The notes beneath the pieces were generated by a model. That model was not told where the DNA came from and did no database searches. It saw only the letters and a list, made by a program, of their open reading frames with translations. Below, piece after piece: positions 9,875 through 18,872 of a stretch of 64,000 bases of DNA. Where the stretch lies: the NCBI GenBank assembly GCA_018268755.1, contig JAFDVW010000007.1, forward strand, positions 124,001 through 188,000. The letters are read 5' to 3'. Made by a program: the position numbers and the translations under genes. Origin of the DNA: Acidobacteriota bacterium (lineage in GTDB: Bacteria; Acidobacteriota; Terriglobia; Terriglobales; Acidobacteriaceae). Positions within the stretch are counted from its first letter, which is position 1; the number at the start of each line of letters is the position of its first letter.

Positions 9875-10195
9875 GTGGTGGTGGCCACTCTGGGCAATCC
9901 CCGGGAAAAATTCTGGGGCGCCATTTTGTCGCTGTCCGTTGCCGGTTTGAGCCTGTGCGGGATTGAACTGGCCTCATTTGAAGACCTGGTGCGCATGGTC
10001 AAGGACGGCGAACCGTTCTCCCCCAGCGTCATATTCTTTCCCATGCACCGGGTGGAGCGCATCGAACTCGATCTTCCGGATGGCGATCTTCCCTCTCTCT
10101 CCCAGCGCTTCGCGACGAAAACCGGCCAGGAGGCCGCGGCGGCCCTGGCCCGGCCCGAAGGCCTCGCGCCCGGCGACCGAGGAGAGCCGGCGTGA
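9875..10195 (+). CDS. Small conserved protein of unknown function, coupled to pgsA
   Basis: Encodes about 106 aa from GTG 9875 (VVVATLGNPREKFWGAIL...). The start was chosen because AGGGCGGGG lies about 5 bases upstream; the frame is open further upstream but antisense to the ABC exporter. The protein looks compact and soluble, with alternating hydrophobic strands (GAILSLSVAGLSLCGIEL) and the string SVIFFPMHRVERIELDLPDG, which reads like a small beta-barrel. I recognise the pattern as recurring in Acidobacteria but know no function. Its TGA overlaps the GTG of the next gene (GTGA), so the two are translationally coupled. Confidence 0.72.
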   Translation: MVVATLGNPREKFWGAILSLSVAGLSLCGIELASFEDLVRMVKDGEPFSPSVIFFPMHRVERIELDLPDGDLPSLSQRFATKTGQEAAAALARPEGLAPGDRGEPA

Positions 10196-10767
10196 AATTC
10201 TCCCAGCTCTTTACCGCTCCCAATCAGCTCACCTTGCTGCGCATGGTGTTTCTGCCCTTCATCATCATTCACATGGTGAACGAGCACTACGAGTGGGCGC
10301 TCGGCCTGTTTGTGCTGGCCGGCCTCAGCGACGGCCTGGACGGGCTGCTGGCCCGCAAGCTCAAGCAGCAAACCATGCTGGGGCAATATCTCGACCCCAT
10401 CGCCGACAAGCTATTGCTCAGCACCATCTTTCTGGTGCTCTCCGTGTTGCACAAAATCCCCTGGAAGTTCACGGTCATGGTGTTCAGCCGGGACATCTGT
10501 ATTCTGGCGGTGAGCGCCGTCCTTTATATGATTGCCGGTCTGCGCGATTTCCGCCCCAGCATCTTCGGCAAGGCCAACACCTTCGCCCAGGTGGCGGCGG
10601 TGTTTTTTGTGCTGCTCTTTCAGGTGCACCACGTGGGCTGGGTATGGATCGCGCGCACCACCTTCCTGCGGGCGACTTTCGTGTTTACCATTGTTTCCGG
10701 ACTGCATTACGTCTTGCTGGTGCAGCACCGCTTGCGCTCTCCCTCCACGGAGAAGATCGCGGACTAA
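10192..10767 (+). CDS. pgsA: CDP-alcohol phosphatidyltransferase, phosphatidylglycerophosphate synthase-like
   Basis: Inner-membrane enzyme of 191 aa that would make phosphatidylglycerol phosphate from CDP-diacylglycerol and glycerol-3-phosphate. The family signature D-x2-DG-x2-AR-x8-G-x3-D-x3-D is complete: SDGLDGLLARKL then LGQYLDPIADK, roughly residues 44-72. Several hydrophobic helices surround it, and NQLTLLRMVFLPF opens the first helix. The start is GTG, overlapping the stop of the small gene upstream. Length fits PgsA; related CDP-alcohol transferases with other head groups cannot be excluded from the motif alone. Confidence 0.88.
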   Translation: MKFSQLFTAPNQLTLLRMVFLPFIIIHMVNEHYEWALGLFVLAGLSDGLDGLLARKLKQQTMLGQYLDPIADKLLLSTIFLVLSVLHKIPWKFTVMVFSRDICILAVSAVLYMIAGLRDFRPSIFGKANTFAQVAAVFFVLLFQVHHVGWVWIARTTFLRATFVFTIVSGLHYVLLVQHRLRSPSTEKIAD

Positions 10768-10830
10768 GCTGTGCGCGGGCGCTCCGGCCGGCGTGGGCTG
10801 CAATTCCTTATTCTTCACAGCTGGCATTGA

Positions 10831-10850
10831 CGCGGACAAGAGTGTCCGCG
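10831..10850. repeat. REP-like palindrome, copy 1
   Basis: CGCGGACA-AGAG-TGTCCGCG, a perfect 8-bp stem with a 4-base loop, followed by CCACAAAG. It lies between pgsA and cysS. The reverse complement of the whole 20-mer plus flanking bases recurs at 22602-22621, with variants near 15.8 kb. Confidence 0.85.
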
Positions 10851-10930
10851 CCACAAAGCTCTTCGGCCATTTGACCCCATTTCCAGCCCGCCCCTAGAAT
10901 GAGAGATTCTGTCCCCTCGTCCGCTCGACT

Positions 10931-12409
10931 ATGGCCTTACGTCTCTACAACACGCTCTCGGGAAAAATCGAAGAATTTCAGACCTTGCAGAAGAACCAGG
11001 TCCGCATGTACGCCTGCGGGCCTACCGTGTATGACTACGGCCACATCGGGAACTTCCGCACGTTCGTGGCGGTGGACATCCTGCACCGCTTTCTCGAGCA
11101 GAGCGGCTACACCGTGCAGCACGTCATGAACATCACCGACGTGGACGACAAGATCATCCGCAACTCTTCCCGCGAGGGCGTGCCGGTGCAGACCTACACG
11201 GCAAAGTACGAAAAGGCCTTTCTGGAAGACACGCTGCTGCTGAACATTGCGCAGCCCAAGCTGGCGCGGGCCACCGAACACATTCCGGAAATGGCCGAGT
11301 TCATCGCCAAGCTGGAAGCCAAGGGCTTCGTGTATCGCACGGAAGACGGCTCCTATTACTTCCGCATCGCGAAATTTCCCGCCTACGGCAAGCTCTCCAA
11401 GAAGGACTTCGGCGGCATGCAGGACGGGGCGCGCGTCGATGTCGACGAATACGAGAAAGACAGCGCCCGGGATTTTGCCGTGTGGAAGGCGCCGAAACCG
11501 GGCGAGGCCTCATGGGAGACTTCCATCGGCCCCGGCCGCCCAGGCTGGCACATTGAGTGTTCCGTGATGTCCATGGAAGAACTGGGCGAGACCTTCGATC
11601 TGCATGCCGGAGGCGAAGACCTGATTTTTCCCCACCACGAAAATGAAATCGCGCAGTCGGAGGCCTACAGCGGCAAGCCATTCGCCCGTTTCTGGTTTCA
11701 TCCCCGCTTTCTGCTGGTCGAAGGCGAGAAGATGTCGAAGAGCGCGGGCAACTTCTACACTTTGCGCGACCTCGTTCTCAAGGGGCACAAGCCTTCGTCC
11801 ATCCGTTATTTGCTTGCCTCTGTGCCTTACAGCACCCAGCTAAACTTCACCTTTGACGGCCTGAAGCAGGCGGAGGTTTCCGTGGACCGGCTGCGCAACT
11901 TCCGTTTGCGCCTGACCAGCGGGCAATTCCCCGCCGGCGCTAATCCGGAGATGACCAAGCTGGCGCAGGAGACCACAGATCGCATGCGCGCCGCGCTGGA
12001 AGACGACCTGAACACGCCGCAGGCCCAGGCCGCCATCTTTGACATGGCGCGCACGGCCAACGCCGCCTTTGACAGCGGCGCAGTCAAGCAAGACGACGTC
12101 CCGGCCCTGCTCGGCGCACTGGATAAGTTTAACGAGATCTTCGCCGTCTTGCGGGATGACGACGCGCCCAAGATTAAGAGCATCGCCGAGTGGGCCAAGG
12201 CCGAAGGCCGCGACATCAGCCAGGAACTCCTCGGCCTCTTGCAATCGGACGCGCTCAGCGACGAGCAGGTCAATGGGAAGCTGGCCGAGATGGAAGCGGC
12301 GCGCAAAGCCCGCAATTTCCCGGTCTCGGACGCCATCCGCAAGGAGCTGACCGCGGCCGGCATTCTGGTGGAGAACACCAAGGACGGGGTGCGCTGGCGC
12401 CGGAAATAA
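10931..12409 (+). CDS. cysS: Cysteinyl-tRNA synthetase
   Basis: Class I synthetase of 492 aa that charges tRNA-Cys in the cytoplasm. It shows the HIGH-type motif YGHIGNFRT, the KMSKS loop EKMSKSAGNFYTLRD, and the zinc ligands: C29 in MYACGPTVYD, then ECSVMSMEE and FPHHENEIAQSE. The C-terminal helical DALR-type region and a small end domain (VENTKDGVRWRRK) are present. Length is normal. It is transcribed toward a minus-strand lipoprotein gene, with only one base between the two stops. Confidence 0.98.
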   Translation: MALRLYNTLSGKIEEFQTLQKNQVRMYACGPTVYDYGHIGNFRTFVAVDILHRFLEQSGYTVQHVMNITDVDDKIIRNSSREGVPVQTYTAKYEKAFLEDTLLLNIAQPKLARATEHIPEMAEFIAKLEAKGFVYRTEDGSYYFRIAKFPAYGKLSKKDFGGMQDGARVDVDEYEKDSARDFAVWKAPKPGEASWETSIGPGRPGWHIECSVMSMEELGETFDLHAGGEDLIFPHHENEIAQSEAYSGKPFARFWFHPRFLLVEGEKMSKSAGNFYTLRDLVLKGHKPSSIRYLLASVPYSTQLNFTFDGLKQAEVSVDRLRNFRLRLTSGQFPAGANPEMTKLAQETTDRMRAALEDDLNTPQAQAAIFDMARTANAAFDSGAVKQDDVPALLGALDKFNEIFAVLRDDDAPKIKSIAEWAKAEGRDISQELLGLLQSDALSDEQVNGKLAEMEAARKARNFPVSDAIRKELTAAGILVENTKDGVRWRRK

Positions 12410-12410
12410 G

Positions 12411-13004
12411 CTACTCGATCTGACTCTGCGCCAAAGCCGCGTCCAGCACGGCGTCTCCGGTCGGAGCACACACCTCTGCATTCCATTGCTGTTTTAATTG
12501 CCTGGCATTCCGCAGCTTCCCTCCTACGGTCCTCTGTTGCGCCACCGCCCGGCCGCTTTGCGGGACCAGCGCGGCAAACCCCTGCACGGTCGTCAGGATC
12601 AGCTCCACCGCCGCGGTGATCCGCGCCGACAAATTCGGGTTGCTGATGTGCGCCGCCCGCAACAGGGCCGGCAGGTTCTGCTGGATCTCGGCCAACACCA
12701 GCTGGATCTTCTGCAGCGTAGCATCGCTGGGATTGGCCTTGTACTGGTTGTAGAGGGTTTGCAATAAGAGCAGGTCTTTGCCGGCCTCAGCGGAAATGTT
12801 TTGCATGGCCGCCGCATCGGCGGCGCTAATCTGCTGGCCGGACTGCAGCATCGCCACCAGAGAGGCAATATTCAGGGCCATCTGCGTCAGCACCGGCAAA
12901 TCCGCCAGGGCCACACTGATCCACTGCGCGGTGCAGGCGGTCAGCAGCATGGAAGCGGAGAGCACCAGGGCCAGGGCGATCTTGATTTTCGGTTTAGCGA
13001 ACAT
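12411..13004 (-). CDS. Putative lipoprotein of unknown function
   Basis: Encodes 197 aa. The start at ATG 13004 is chosen because GGAGGA lies 5 bases upstream; an in-frame TTG four codons earlier would place the ribosome site inside the gene. The signal peptide runs KIKIALALVLSASM and ends in a lipobox LLTAC with C24 as the lipidated residue. The mature part is helical and Ala/Gln/Leu-rich (for example LVAMLQSGQQISAADAAAMQ, LAEIQQNLPALLRAAHISN), suggesting a helical bundle. No family recognised. It is followed upstream by a nested inverted repeat. Confidence 0.82.
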   Translation of the reverse strand: MFAKPKIKIALALVLSASMLLTACTAQWISVALADLPVLTQMALNIASLVAMLQSGQQISAADAAAMQNISAEAGKDLLLLQTLYNQYKANPSDATLQKIQLVLAEIQQNLPALLRAAHISNPNLSARITAAVELILTTVQGFAALVPQSGRAVAQQRTVGGKLRNARQLKQQWNAEVCAPTGDAVLDAALAQSQIE

Positions 13005-13109
13005 ATTTTCCTCCAAAAATGCGAAAGGCGGACGCAGGGCGTCCGCCGGATGGAATGTTGACTTCTCAGAGCTTACAAATCAGAACCTAAAAAATCAGCA
13101 CTACAAACT

Positions 13110-13189
13110 TGTCATTCCGAGGAGTGCAGCGACGAGGAATCTGCTTTGACCAGCCAGCAGATTCCTCGCAACTCAAATTCGGAATGACA
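13110..13189. repeat. Nested inverted-repeat element between the lipoprotein gene and gatA
   Basis: Outer arms TGTCATTCCGA (13110-13120) and TCGGAATGACA (13179-13189) are exact reverse complements. Inner arms CGAGGAATCTGCT (13133-13145) and AGCAGATTCCTCG (13156-13168) are also exact. The 80-base unit could fold into a long hairpin. A degenerate relative with GTCATTCTTTGCTCAGGATGAC occurs near 17540. It resembles a small non-coding mobile or REP-type unit. Confidence 0.8.
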
Positions 13190-13223
13190 GTGTTTTAAGA
13201 GTTTCGGAACTTCTGGTGCGCGC

Positions 13224-14657
13224 CTACGCGCCTTTTTCGTAGGCGTTGGCCACGCGCAAGATGGTGGCTTCGGCGAAATGCTTGCCAAAAATCTGCAGGC
13301 CGATGGGCAATTTTTCCTTCGTCTCGCCGCAAGGGATGGAGACTCCGGGAATGCCCGCCAGATTTGCCGTCACGGTGTAGATGTCAGCCAGATACATGGC
13401 CAGCGGATCATCCACTTTATCGCCCAGCTTGAAGGCCGGGGTCGGGCAGGTGGGGGCGACAATCGCGTCCACTTTGCCGAAAGCCTCTTCAAAATCGCGG
13501 GTGAGCAGGGTGCGCACCTTCTGCGCCTTCAGATAATAGGCGTCGTAATACCCGGCGCTCAGCGCATAGGTACCCAGCATGATGCGGCGTTTCACCTCCG
13601 CGCCAAAACCTTGCTCGCGGCTGCGGCGGTACATCTCGGAGAGCGAGCGCACGCCCTGGGCGCGGTGGCCATAACGCACTCCATCGAAGCGCGCCAGATT
13701 GGAAGACGCTTCGGCCGTCGCCACGATGTAGTACGTGGGGATGGCATATTTGGTGTGCGGCAGGGAGACTTCCACGATCTCGCAGCCCAGCTTGGCCAGC
13801 TTCTCGATAGCAGCCATTACCGCGCTGCGCACTTCCGCATCAAGACCTTCGCCCAAATACTCCTTGGCCACGCCGATCTTCATGCCCTTCACCGGCTTTT
13901 CGATTTCGGCGACATAGTCGGGCACCGGCACTTCGGCGGAGGTTGAATCCATGGGATCACGGCCGGCAATCACGCCCAACACAGTGGCGACATCTTGCAC
14001 CGTTTTTCCAAAGGGCCCAATGTTGTCGAGCGAGGAAGCAAAGGCAATCAGCCCGTAGCGCGAAACCCGCCCATAGGTCGGCTTCAGGCCGACCACGCCG
14101 CAAAACGATGCCGGCTGACGAATGGAGCCACCAGTGTCAGTGCCCAGGGTCGCGATCGCGGTATTGGCCGCCACTGCTGCCGCCGAACCGCCGGAGGACC
14201 CGCCCGGCACCCGGCTCAGATCGCGCGGATTGTGCACCGGCTTATAGGCTGAATTCTCGTTCGACGAGCCCATGGCGAATTCATCGCAGTTGAGCTTGCC
14301 CAGCACCACCGCCCCGGCGGCCTCCATGCGGGCCACCGCCGTGCAGTCGTAGGGCGGAATGTAGTTGCTCAGGATCTTCGAGCCAGCGGTGGTCTTCACG
14401 CCTTGGGTGACCAGAACGTCCTTAATACCGACGGGAATGCCGCCCAGCGCGGGCAGCTTTTCGCCTCTGGCCACCAGCGCATCCATTTCCGCCGCCTTGG
14501 CGAGGGCGCGCTCCTGGGAAAGCGTCAAGTAGGCGCCAATCTTGGGATCGTCGCTGGCGATTTTGGCGTAGAAAGCTTCCGCCAGCGCTACCGCGCTGGT
14601 TTTGCGCTCCTGTACGGCGGCGCGGGCACTTGCAATGCTCAGTGAGTTCAGGTCCAT
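13224..14657 (-). CDS. gatA: Asp/Glu-tRNA amidotransferase subunit A
   Basis: Amidase subunit (477 aa) of the GatCAB complex, which converts Glu-tRNA-Gln or Asp-tRNA-Asn to the amidated form using ammonia released from glutamine. The Ser-cis-Ser-Lys triad is visible: K79 in GIPVGIKD, S154 in [10 protein letters not shown], and S178 in [14 protein letters not shown]. Length is typical. It lies 69 bases downstream of gatC on the same strand. gatB is not in this window, so the complex is completed elsewhere. Confidence 0.97.
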   Translation of the reverse strand: MDLNSLSIASARAAVQERKTSAVALAEAFYAKIASDDPKIGAYLTLSQERALAKAAEMDALVARGEKLPALGGIPVGIKDVLVTQGVKTTAGSKILSNYIPPYDCTAVARMEAAGAVVLGKLNCDEFAMGSSNENSAYKPVHNPRDLSRVPGGSSGGSAAAVAANTAIATLGTDTGGSIRQPASFCGVVGLKPTYGRVSRYGLIAFASSLDNIGPFGKTVQDVATVLGVIAGRDPMDSTSAEVPVPDYVAEIEKPVKGMKIGVAKEYLGEGLDAEVRSAVMAAIEKLAKLGCEIVEVSLPHTKYAIPTYYIVATAEASSNLARFDGVRYGHRAQGVRSLSEMYRRSREQGFGAEVKRRIMLGTYALSAGYYDAYYLKAQKVRTLLTRDFEEAFGKVDAIVAPTCPTPAFKLGDKVDDPLAMYLADIYTVTANLAGIPGVSIPCGETKEKLPIGLQIFGKHFAEATILRVANAYEKGA

Positions 14658-14726
14658 GATTTTGAGTCTTGCCGTTAGCCTTAGCCCTACAGGTTTTGCA
14701 AACGGCTAATGGCTAACAGCTATCGG

Positions 14727-15065
14727 CTATCTTTCAATCACCTTGGGAACTTTGAAGAAGGTGCCATCCGACTCCGGCGCGTTGGCCAGGGCCTGCTCGC
14801 GGGGCAGCGACTTACGCAATCCTTCGTGAATGTCTTCGCGCCGGGCATAGGCAAAGCGCTCGCTTCCCTGCTTGGCCTGGTCTACGCCAAAGCGGTCGGA
14901 GACCTGCGCCATGGGCGGAACATTGGCCGTATCCAGCTCATTCAGATTGTCGATATAGCCGAGGATCGAATTCAGGTCACGCACCATGCGGGTGCGTTCC
15001 GCTTCGCCCAACTCCAGGTTGGCAAGATCGGCCACATAGGCCACATCTTTTTCGGTGACTTTCAT
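14727..15065 (-). CDS. gatC: Asp/Glu-tRNA amidotransferase subunit C
   Basis: Small GatC subunit (112 aa) that wraps GatA and GatB together. The family pattern VAYVADLANLELGEAERTRM followed by LNSILGYIDNLNELDTANV and the C-terminal FKVPKVIER is clear. It begins 6 bases after the stop of the DciA-like gene and precedes gatA, so the three probably form one operon. Confidence 0.96.
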   Translation of the reverse strand: MKVTEKDVAYVADLANLELGEAERTRMVRDLNSILGYIDNLNELDTANVPPMAQVSDRFGVDQAKQGSERFAYARREDIHEGLRKSLPREQALANAPESDGTFFKVPKVIER

Positions 15066-15071
15066 AGTTTC

Positions 15072-15407
15072 TTATGGGTGTTTCTTTGGGGGCGCGGAGA
15101 TTGCTGTCCGTGCAGCTTCTTCCGCCAACACAAACTCAATGCGCTGCACCTTTTCGGCGGTATAGCGGTTGAGGATGGCCAGATACTGCGCGGCCAGTCC
15201 CTGCAACTCCGTCCGCCAGGCTTTATCAGCAACTTCCACCCGCAACACGCCTTCGGTGAAGGTCAGGGCCTGCGTCCTTGCCCCTACCCCCGATCCGCAA
15301 GCCAGAGGCCAGGCCAGAATCGGCCCTTCCCCCGCCGGCGCCAGACGCACACTGCGCGCCACGATTTTCTCAAGGCCCGGGCCAGCGCGCTCCATGCTAC
15401 GGATCAT
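15072..15407 (-). CDS. DUF721 / DciA-like protein
   Basis: About 111 aa from ATG 15407, which has GAGGGG 9 bases upstream; an upstream GTG at 15443 and an internal ATG at 15395 are alternatives. The fold signature of the DUF721/DciA group is seen in AWPLACGSGVGARTQAL followed by LRVEVADKAWRTELQGLAAQYLAILN. In bacteria with DciA this domain helps load the replicative helicase; here only the domain resemblance is seen. It leads the gatC-gatA operon. The C-terminus ends with a short basic tail (PPKKHP). Confidence 0.78.
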   Translation of the reverse strand: MIRSMERAGPGLEKIVARSVRLAPAGEGPILAWPLACGSGVGARTQALTFTEGVLRVEVADKAWRTELQGLAAQYLAILNRYTAEKVQRIEFVLAEEAARTAISAPPKKHP

Positions 15408-15630
15408 CAGGGATGGCCCCTCAGGAAAGCCCAATTTTAGCACCTGGGCGAGCGCCGCAAACGGGCGGACCGGGCGTCATCATGAGCTTCTATTTCCAGC
15501 ATAGCGTTTTCGCAGGGGAAAATGGGACATGCGGCAGGAAAATATATTTCCTTTCCTCTCATGCGGTTGGAAAATTTCCGGGGCTTTTCGGGGCTTGACA
15601 GCGTTTCCTCTCGACAAAAACCATGTAGGT

Positions 15631-15648
15631 ACAGCCGCCCCCGGCTGT
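15631..15648. repeat. GC-rich hairpin repeat, type ACAGCCG-CCCC-CGGCTGT, copy 1
   Basis: Perfect 7-bp stem with a CCCC loop. It is followed by CCGGTCGAG, which is also found after the second copy at 15936-15957. Confidence 0.8.
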
Positions 15649-15799
15649 CCGGTCGAGCCTTGGCTCGGCGATCTTTGCTCTGTGAGCTCAGCTTCTCTGC
15701 GCACTCAGCGATTTAAGGTTTCTTCTAACAGCAAAACCCTAAACCGCAGAGATCACCGAGAAAATACCGAGCACGCGAAGGAATTCCAAATCAATGTGT

Positions 15800-15819
15800 G
15801 GCGGACACTCATGTCCGCC
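15800..15819. repeat. REP-like palindrome, variant copy
   Basis: GGCGGACA-CTCA-TGTCCGCC, an 8-bp stem closely matching the units at 10831 and 22602 but with one altered base pair and loop base. Confidence 0.8.
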
Positions 15820-15866
15820 TGGGGGCTTGTAGGTAGGACTCAAAGGCAAACATTCAGGGCAAGACC

Positions 15867-15886
15867 CGCGGGCAAGAGTGCCCGCG
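15867..15886. repeat. REP-like palindrome, GGGCA variant
   Basis: CGCGGGCA-AGAG-TGCCCGCG followed by CCACAAGC. It has the same loop and 3' flank as the copy at 10831 and a compensating pair change in the stem (A:T to G:C), which argues for selection or ancestry of the hairpin shape. Confidence 0.8.
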
Positions 15887-15935
15887 CCACAAGCTGATTG
15901 CGAAGCAACATTTACAATCTCCTGAAACCACGTGG

Positions 15936-15975
15936 GGACAGCCGCCCCCGGCTGTCCGGTCGAGCGCAGCTCGAC
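15936..15975. repeat. GC-rich hairpin repeat, copy 2, with adjacent GTCGAGC hairpin
   Basis: GGACAGCCG-CCCC-CGGCTGTCC (9-bp stem, 15936-15957) is followed directly by GTCGAGC-GCA-GCTCGAC (15959-15975). It lies just past the 3' end of the CCA-transferase gene and could also act as a transcription end, though no T-run follows on the minus strand. Confidence 0.78.
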
Positions 15976-15990
15976 AAATCCCTATGCGGT

Positions 15991-17343
15991 TTAAGATTTT
16001 TGTGCCGGAAATTCCCGCACGGCGAACTGCAACGCATCGGCAGACGACGTCAGCCGGCCCTCCAGCTGGGCATCCTCCACGGCGTTTAGAATTTCCTTGA
16101 AGCGCGGTCCCGGGGAATATCCGGCGGCAATCAGATCGTCTCCGCTCAACAAGGGTTTGGGACGGACTGCCTCAGGCGGAATCGCCGCGATTCTCTCCCG
16201 GGTAAAGTTGTACGATCCCAGATCGCGATGGCTGGCCAGGCAATCCAGGCGATGCAGGGCCAGATGTTCGTCAAACCTGGGCAGGCGGATGAACTTCTTG
16301 AAGGTGGATTCGCTCATCTTCATGGCCTGGGCAAAGCGCATGTGGTTATTGACCAGAGCGAGGACCTGCTCCGTGTCCTCATGCGAGAAGCGCAGGCGCC
16401 GGCAGATTTCCTCGGCCATCTTCACGCCCACATCGACGTGGTTGTCGAAGCGAATGCGCTCCGCGACGCGAAAGGTCGGCGGCTTGCCCACATCGTGCAA
16501 CAGCGCTCCCCAGGCCAGCGTCGGCGAGCAGGGGCGAGGCAGGTTTTCGAGCAATAGCAACGTGTGCACAAACACATCGCCTTCGGGATGAAACTGCGGC
16601 GGCTGCTCCACCCCCTTCATGGCCTCGATCTCGGGTAGCACCTCATGCAATAAGCGGCTTTCCTCGAGCAGCAGAAAGGCCCGGCGCGCCTGGCCTTCGG
16701 TGAGCATCTTGGTCAGCTCATCGCGCACCCGCTCACGGGAAACCTGACTGATCTGTGGGGCCAGCTTCTGGATCGCCGCCATGGTCGCCGGATCCATCGC
16801 ATATCCAAAGCGCGCGGCAAAGCGCACTGCCCGCAGCATGCGCAGCTTGTCTTCTCCAAAACGCAGACCGGGGTCCCCGATGGTGCGGATAATGCCAGCT
16901 TGCAGGTCTTTCTGTCCTCCTATAAAGTCCAACACCTGATTGGTGAGGGGATCGAGCAGCAGTCCATTGATGGTGAAGTCGCGGCGCTCGACATCTTCCT
17001 GCGGGGTCTTGCTGAAGCGCACGGCATCGGGATGGCGGCCGTCGGAATAGCCAATATCGGCGCGAAAGGTCGCAACTTCGATGGCGTGCGACTTTGTTTG
17101 GGAGACATTGCCATCTTCTGCGATCTCGGGCACGGGCACCAGCACCACGCCGAACTGCGCGCCCACGGCGTACGTTTCCGGGAAGATGCGCATGACTTCG
17201 TCCGGCGTGGCGTCGGTGGTGACATCGTAGTCGGCCGGCTCGCGTCCCAGCAGCAGATCGCGCACGCATCCGCCTACGAGATAGGCCTGATGGCCGCGCT
17301 CGCGCAGGGTCTGGACGATCGAAATGGCAAAAGCCTTGGCCAT
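15991..17343 (-). CDS. CCA tRNA nucleotidyltransferase / poly(A) polymerase family with HD domain
   Basis: Class II nucleotidyltransferase of 450 aa acting on tRNA 3' ends (CCA addition or repair). The N-terminal catalytic core shows AYLVGGCVRDLLLGR and DYDVTTDATPDEV, with the two metal-binding aspartates. RRDFTINGLLLDP and LRMLRAVRFAARFGY follow. An HD domain with WGALLHDVGKPPTF lies near residues 250-265. The tRNA gene in this window already encodes CCA, so a repair role is plausible; poly(A) polymerase cannot be excluded. The gene is divergent from tsaD. Confidence 0.93.
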   Translation of the reverse strand: MAKAFAISIVQTLRERGHQAYLVGGCVRDLLLGREPADYDVTTDATPDEVMRIFPETYAVGAQFGVVLVPVPEIAEDGNVSQTKSHAIEVATFRADIGYSDGRHPDAVRFSKTPQEDVERRDFTINGLLLDPLTNQVLDFIGGQKDLQAGIIRTIGDPGLRFGEDKLRMLRAVRFAARFGYAMDPATMAAIQKLAPQISQVSRERVRDELTKMLTEGQARRAFLLLEESRLLHEVLPEIEAMKGVEQPPQFHPEGDVFVHTLLLLENLPRPCSPTLAWGALLHDVGKPPTFRVAERIRFDNHVDVGVKMAEEICRRLRFSHEDTEQVLALVNNHMRFAQAMKMSESTFKKFIRLPRFDEHLALHRLDCLASHRDLGSYNFTRERIAAIPPEAVRPKPLLSGDDLIAAGYSPGPRFKEILNAVEDAQLEGRLTSSADALQFAVREFPAQKS

Positions 17344-17656
17344 GCTGTGAAATTCTTACTGGTCAGCCCACGCCTGCTGAGAACAGCGCGTAGGGAAAAC
17401 CGCTGTGCCGCACGTGCTGGATGAGATCTGGCATTTCTCGAAAAGGGTACCATTGCCGGTCATAATCCCGCAGGCAAGGGGAGTAACAAGAGTAGGTAGA
17501 GATCCTTCGACTGCAAATGACGGCCTGCCCAAGCAGCCCGTCATTCTTTGCTCAGGATGACAAAATGTTTCATGCCCCACCGGTGCTTTCCGGGCAGGAC
17601 TTGATTTTGCGGGCCTTGCCCTACCAAGCTGTACACTAGAAATCCAGAGCATAGCC
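17344..17656. other. Divergent spacer between the CCA transferase gene and tsaD
   Basis: About 310 bases. It contains a degenerate copy of the GTCAT...ATGAC repeat type near 17500-17562 (GTCATTCTTTGCTCAGGATGAC). Promoters for both flanking genes must lie here, but I could not pick a convincing -35/-10 pair. Confidence 0.5.
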
Positions 17657-18799
17657 ATGCCCGACACCTACATCCTCGGCATTGAGAGTTCGTGCGACGA
17701 GACCGCGGCAGCCGTCGTACGCTCGGGCGAAAAGATGATCTCAAACGTGGTCGCCTCGCAGATCGCCACCCATAAGCCCTATGGAGGCGTGGTGCCGGAA
17801 CTCGCTTCGCGTGAGCACTTGCGCGCGATCGTCCCCGTGGTGCGGCAGGCCCTGGCGGAGTCGCAACAGAGCTACCAATCCGTAGACGCCATCGCCGTCA
17901 CCCAGGGTCCGGGCCTGGCCGGAGCGCTGCTGGTAGGCATCAGTTATGCCAAAGCTCTGGCCTTCGCTCTCGATAAGCCGTTGATTGCGGTGAACCACCT
18001 CGAAGGCCACATTCACGCCGTGCTGCTGGAAGAGCGGCAAAAGGGCAACCGCGAGCTGGCCTTCCCGGTGCTGGCGCTGGTGGTTTCCGGGGGCCACACC
18101 CATCTTTATCTGGCCGAGGAAAAGGGCGCGGGCTGGACTTACCAGAACATCGGACACACCCGCGATGACGCCGCCGGCGAAGCCTTCGACAAAGTCGCCA
18201 AGCTGCTCGGCCTGGGCTATCCCGGAGGCCCCGTCATCGACCGGCTCTCCGTGCACGGCGATCCCAAAGCCGTGAAGTTTGGCGCCCCACAGATCAAACA
18301 TCGCGACCGCAACGACCGGGGCAAGCCCGAAGATACCCGCCCGCACTTCGATTTCTCCTATAGCGGCATGAAAACCGCGGTCCTGCGCTATGTGGAGACC
18401 CACGGGCTGAAAACTTCGATTGAGGCCCGGCGAAAAGCGCTGGCCGGCATCGCCAAACCCAAGCTGGAGGACTATCTGGCGAACTGCGACCGGGAGACGC
18501 TTGATTTGGTCGCCTCGTTTCAGCGGGCGGTGGTCGATGATCTGATCGCCAAGACCCTGGCTGCCGCCGCGGCCTGCAACGCTGCGACTTTATTTGTCAC
18601 CGGCGGCGTCGCGGCCAACAACGAATTGCGGCAAAGCTTTGAGCGCGAGGCGGCGCAACAAGGACTGCCCGTGTATTTCCCTTCCCGTCCTTTATCCACC
18701 GACAACGCGGCCATGATCGCGGCCGCGGCCTATCCGAAGTTTCTAGCAGGAGATTTTGCCGCCATGGATTTTTCCGCCGAAGCCGGCATGCGGCTTTAG
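17657..18799 (+). CDS. tsaD: tRNA N6-adenosine threonylcarbamoyltransferase TsaD
   Basis: Universal enzyme of 380 aa that transfers threonylcarbamoyl to A37 of ANN-decoding tRNAs, working with TsaB, TsaC and TsaE. The ASKHA-type N-terminus ILGIESSCDETAAAVV, the metal-site NHLEGHIHAV, VSGGHTHLYL, GEAFDKVAKLLGLGYPGGP and the C-terminal FVTGGVAANNELR are all present. Residues about 212-275 include a stretch (KHRDRNDRGKPEDTRPHFDF) somewhat longer than in the shortest bacterial homologues. Partner genes are not in this window. Confidence 0.97.
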   Translation: MPDTYILGIESSCDETAAAVVRSGEKMISNVVASQIATHKPYGGVVPELASREHLRAIVPVVRQALAESQQSYQSVDAIAVTQGPGLAGALLVGISYAKALAFALDKPLIAVNHLEGHIHAVLLEERQKGNRELAFPVLALVVSGGHTHLYLAEEKGAGWTYQNIGHTRDDAAGEAFDKVAKLLGLGYPGGPVIDRLSVHGDPKAVKFGAPQIKHRDRNDRGKPEDTRPHFDFSYSGMKTAVLRYVETHGLKTSIEARRKALAGIAKPKLEDYLANCDRETLDLVASFQRAVVDDLIAKTLAAAAACNAATLFVTGGVAANNELRQSFEREAAQQGLPVYFPSRPLSTDNAAMIAAAAYPKFLAGDFAAMDFSAEAGMRL

Positions 18800-18872
18800 A
18801 TATCGTCTTTATTTTTTCTTTGGATAAAAGAAGAAACCACAGAGGGCACAGAGTTTCACTGAGGACTTGGCG

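Larger units (their letters stand above)
15408..15990. other. Gene-free region packed with short palindromes
   Basis: About 580 bases without a convincing gene. It holds at least five perfect hairpin sequences (annotated separately) and a stretch near 15740-15770 (AAACCGCAGAGATCACCGAG) of a type that recurs in degenerate form near 18832 and 25390. Open frames here are short and cross the palindromes, so none is called. Confidence 0.7.

Noticed and set aside
15408-15990. CRISPR array in the palindrome-rich region
   Set aside because: The repeats are of different types, irregularly spaced and palindromic; there are no equal-length spacers and no cas genes.
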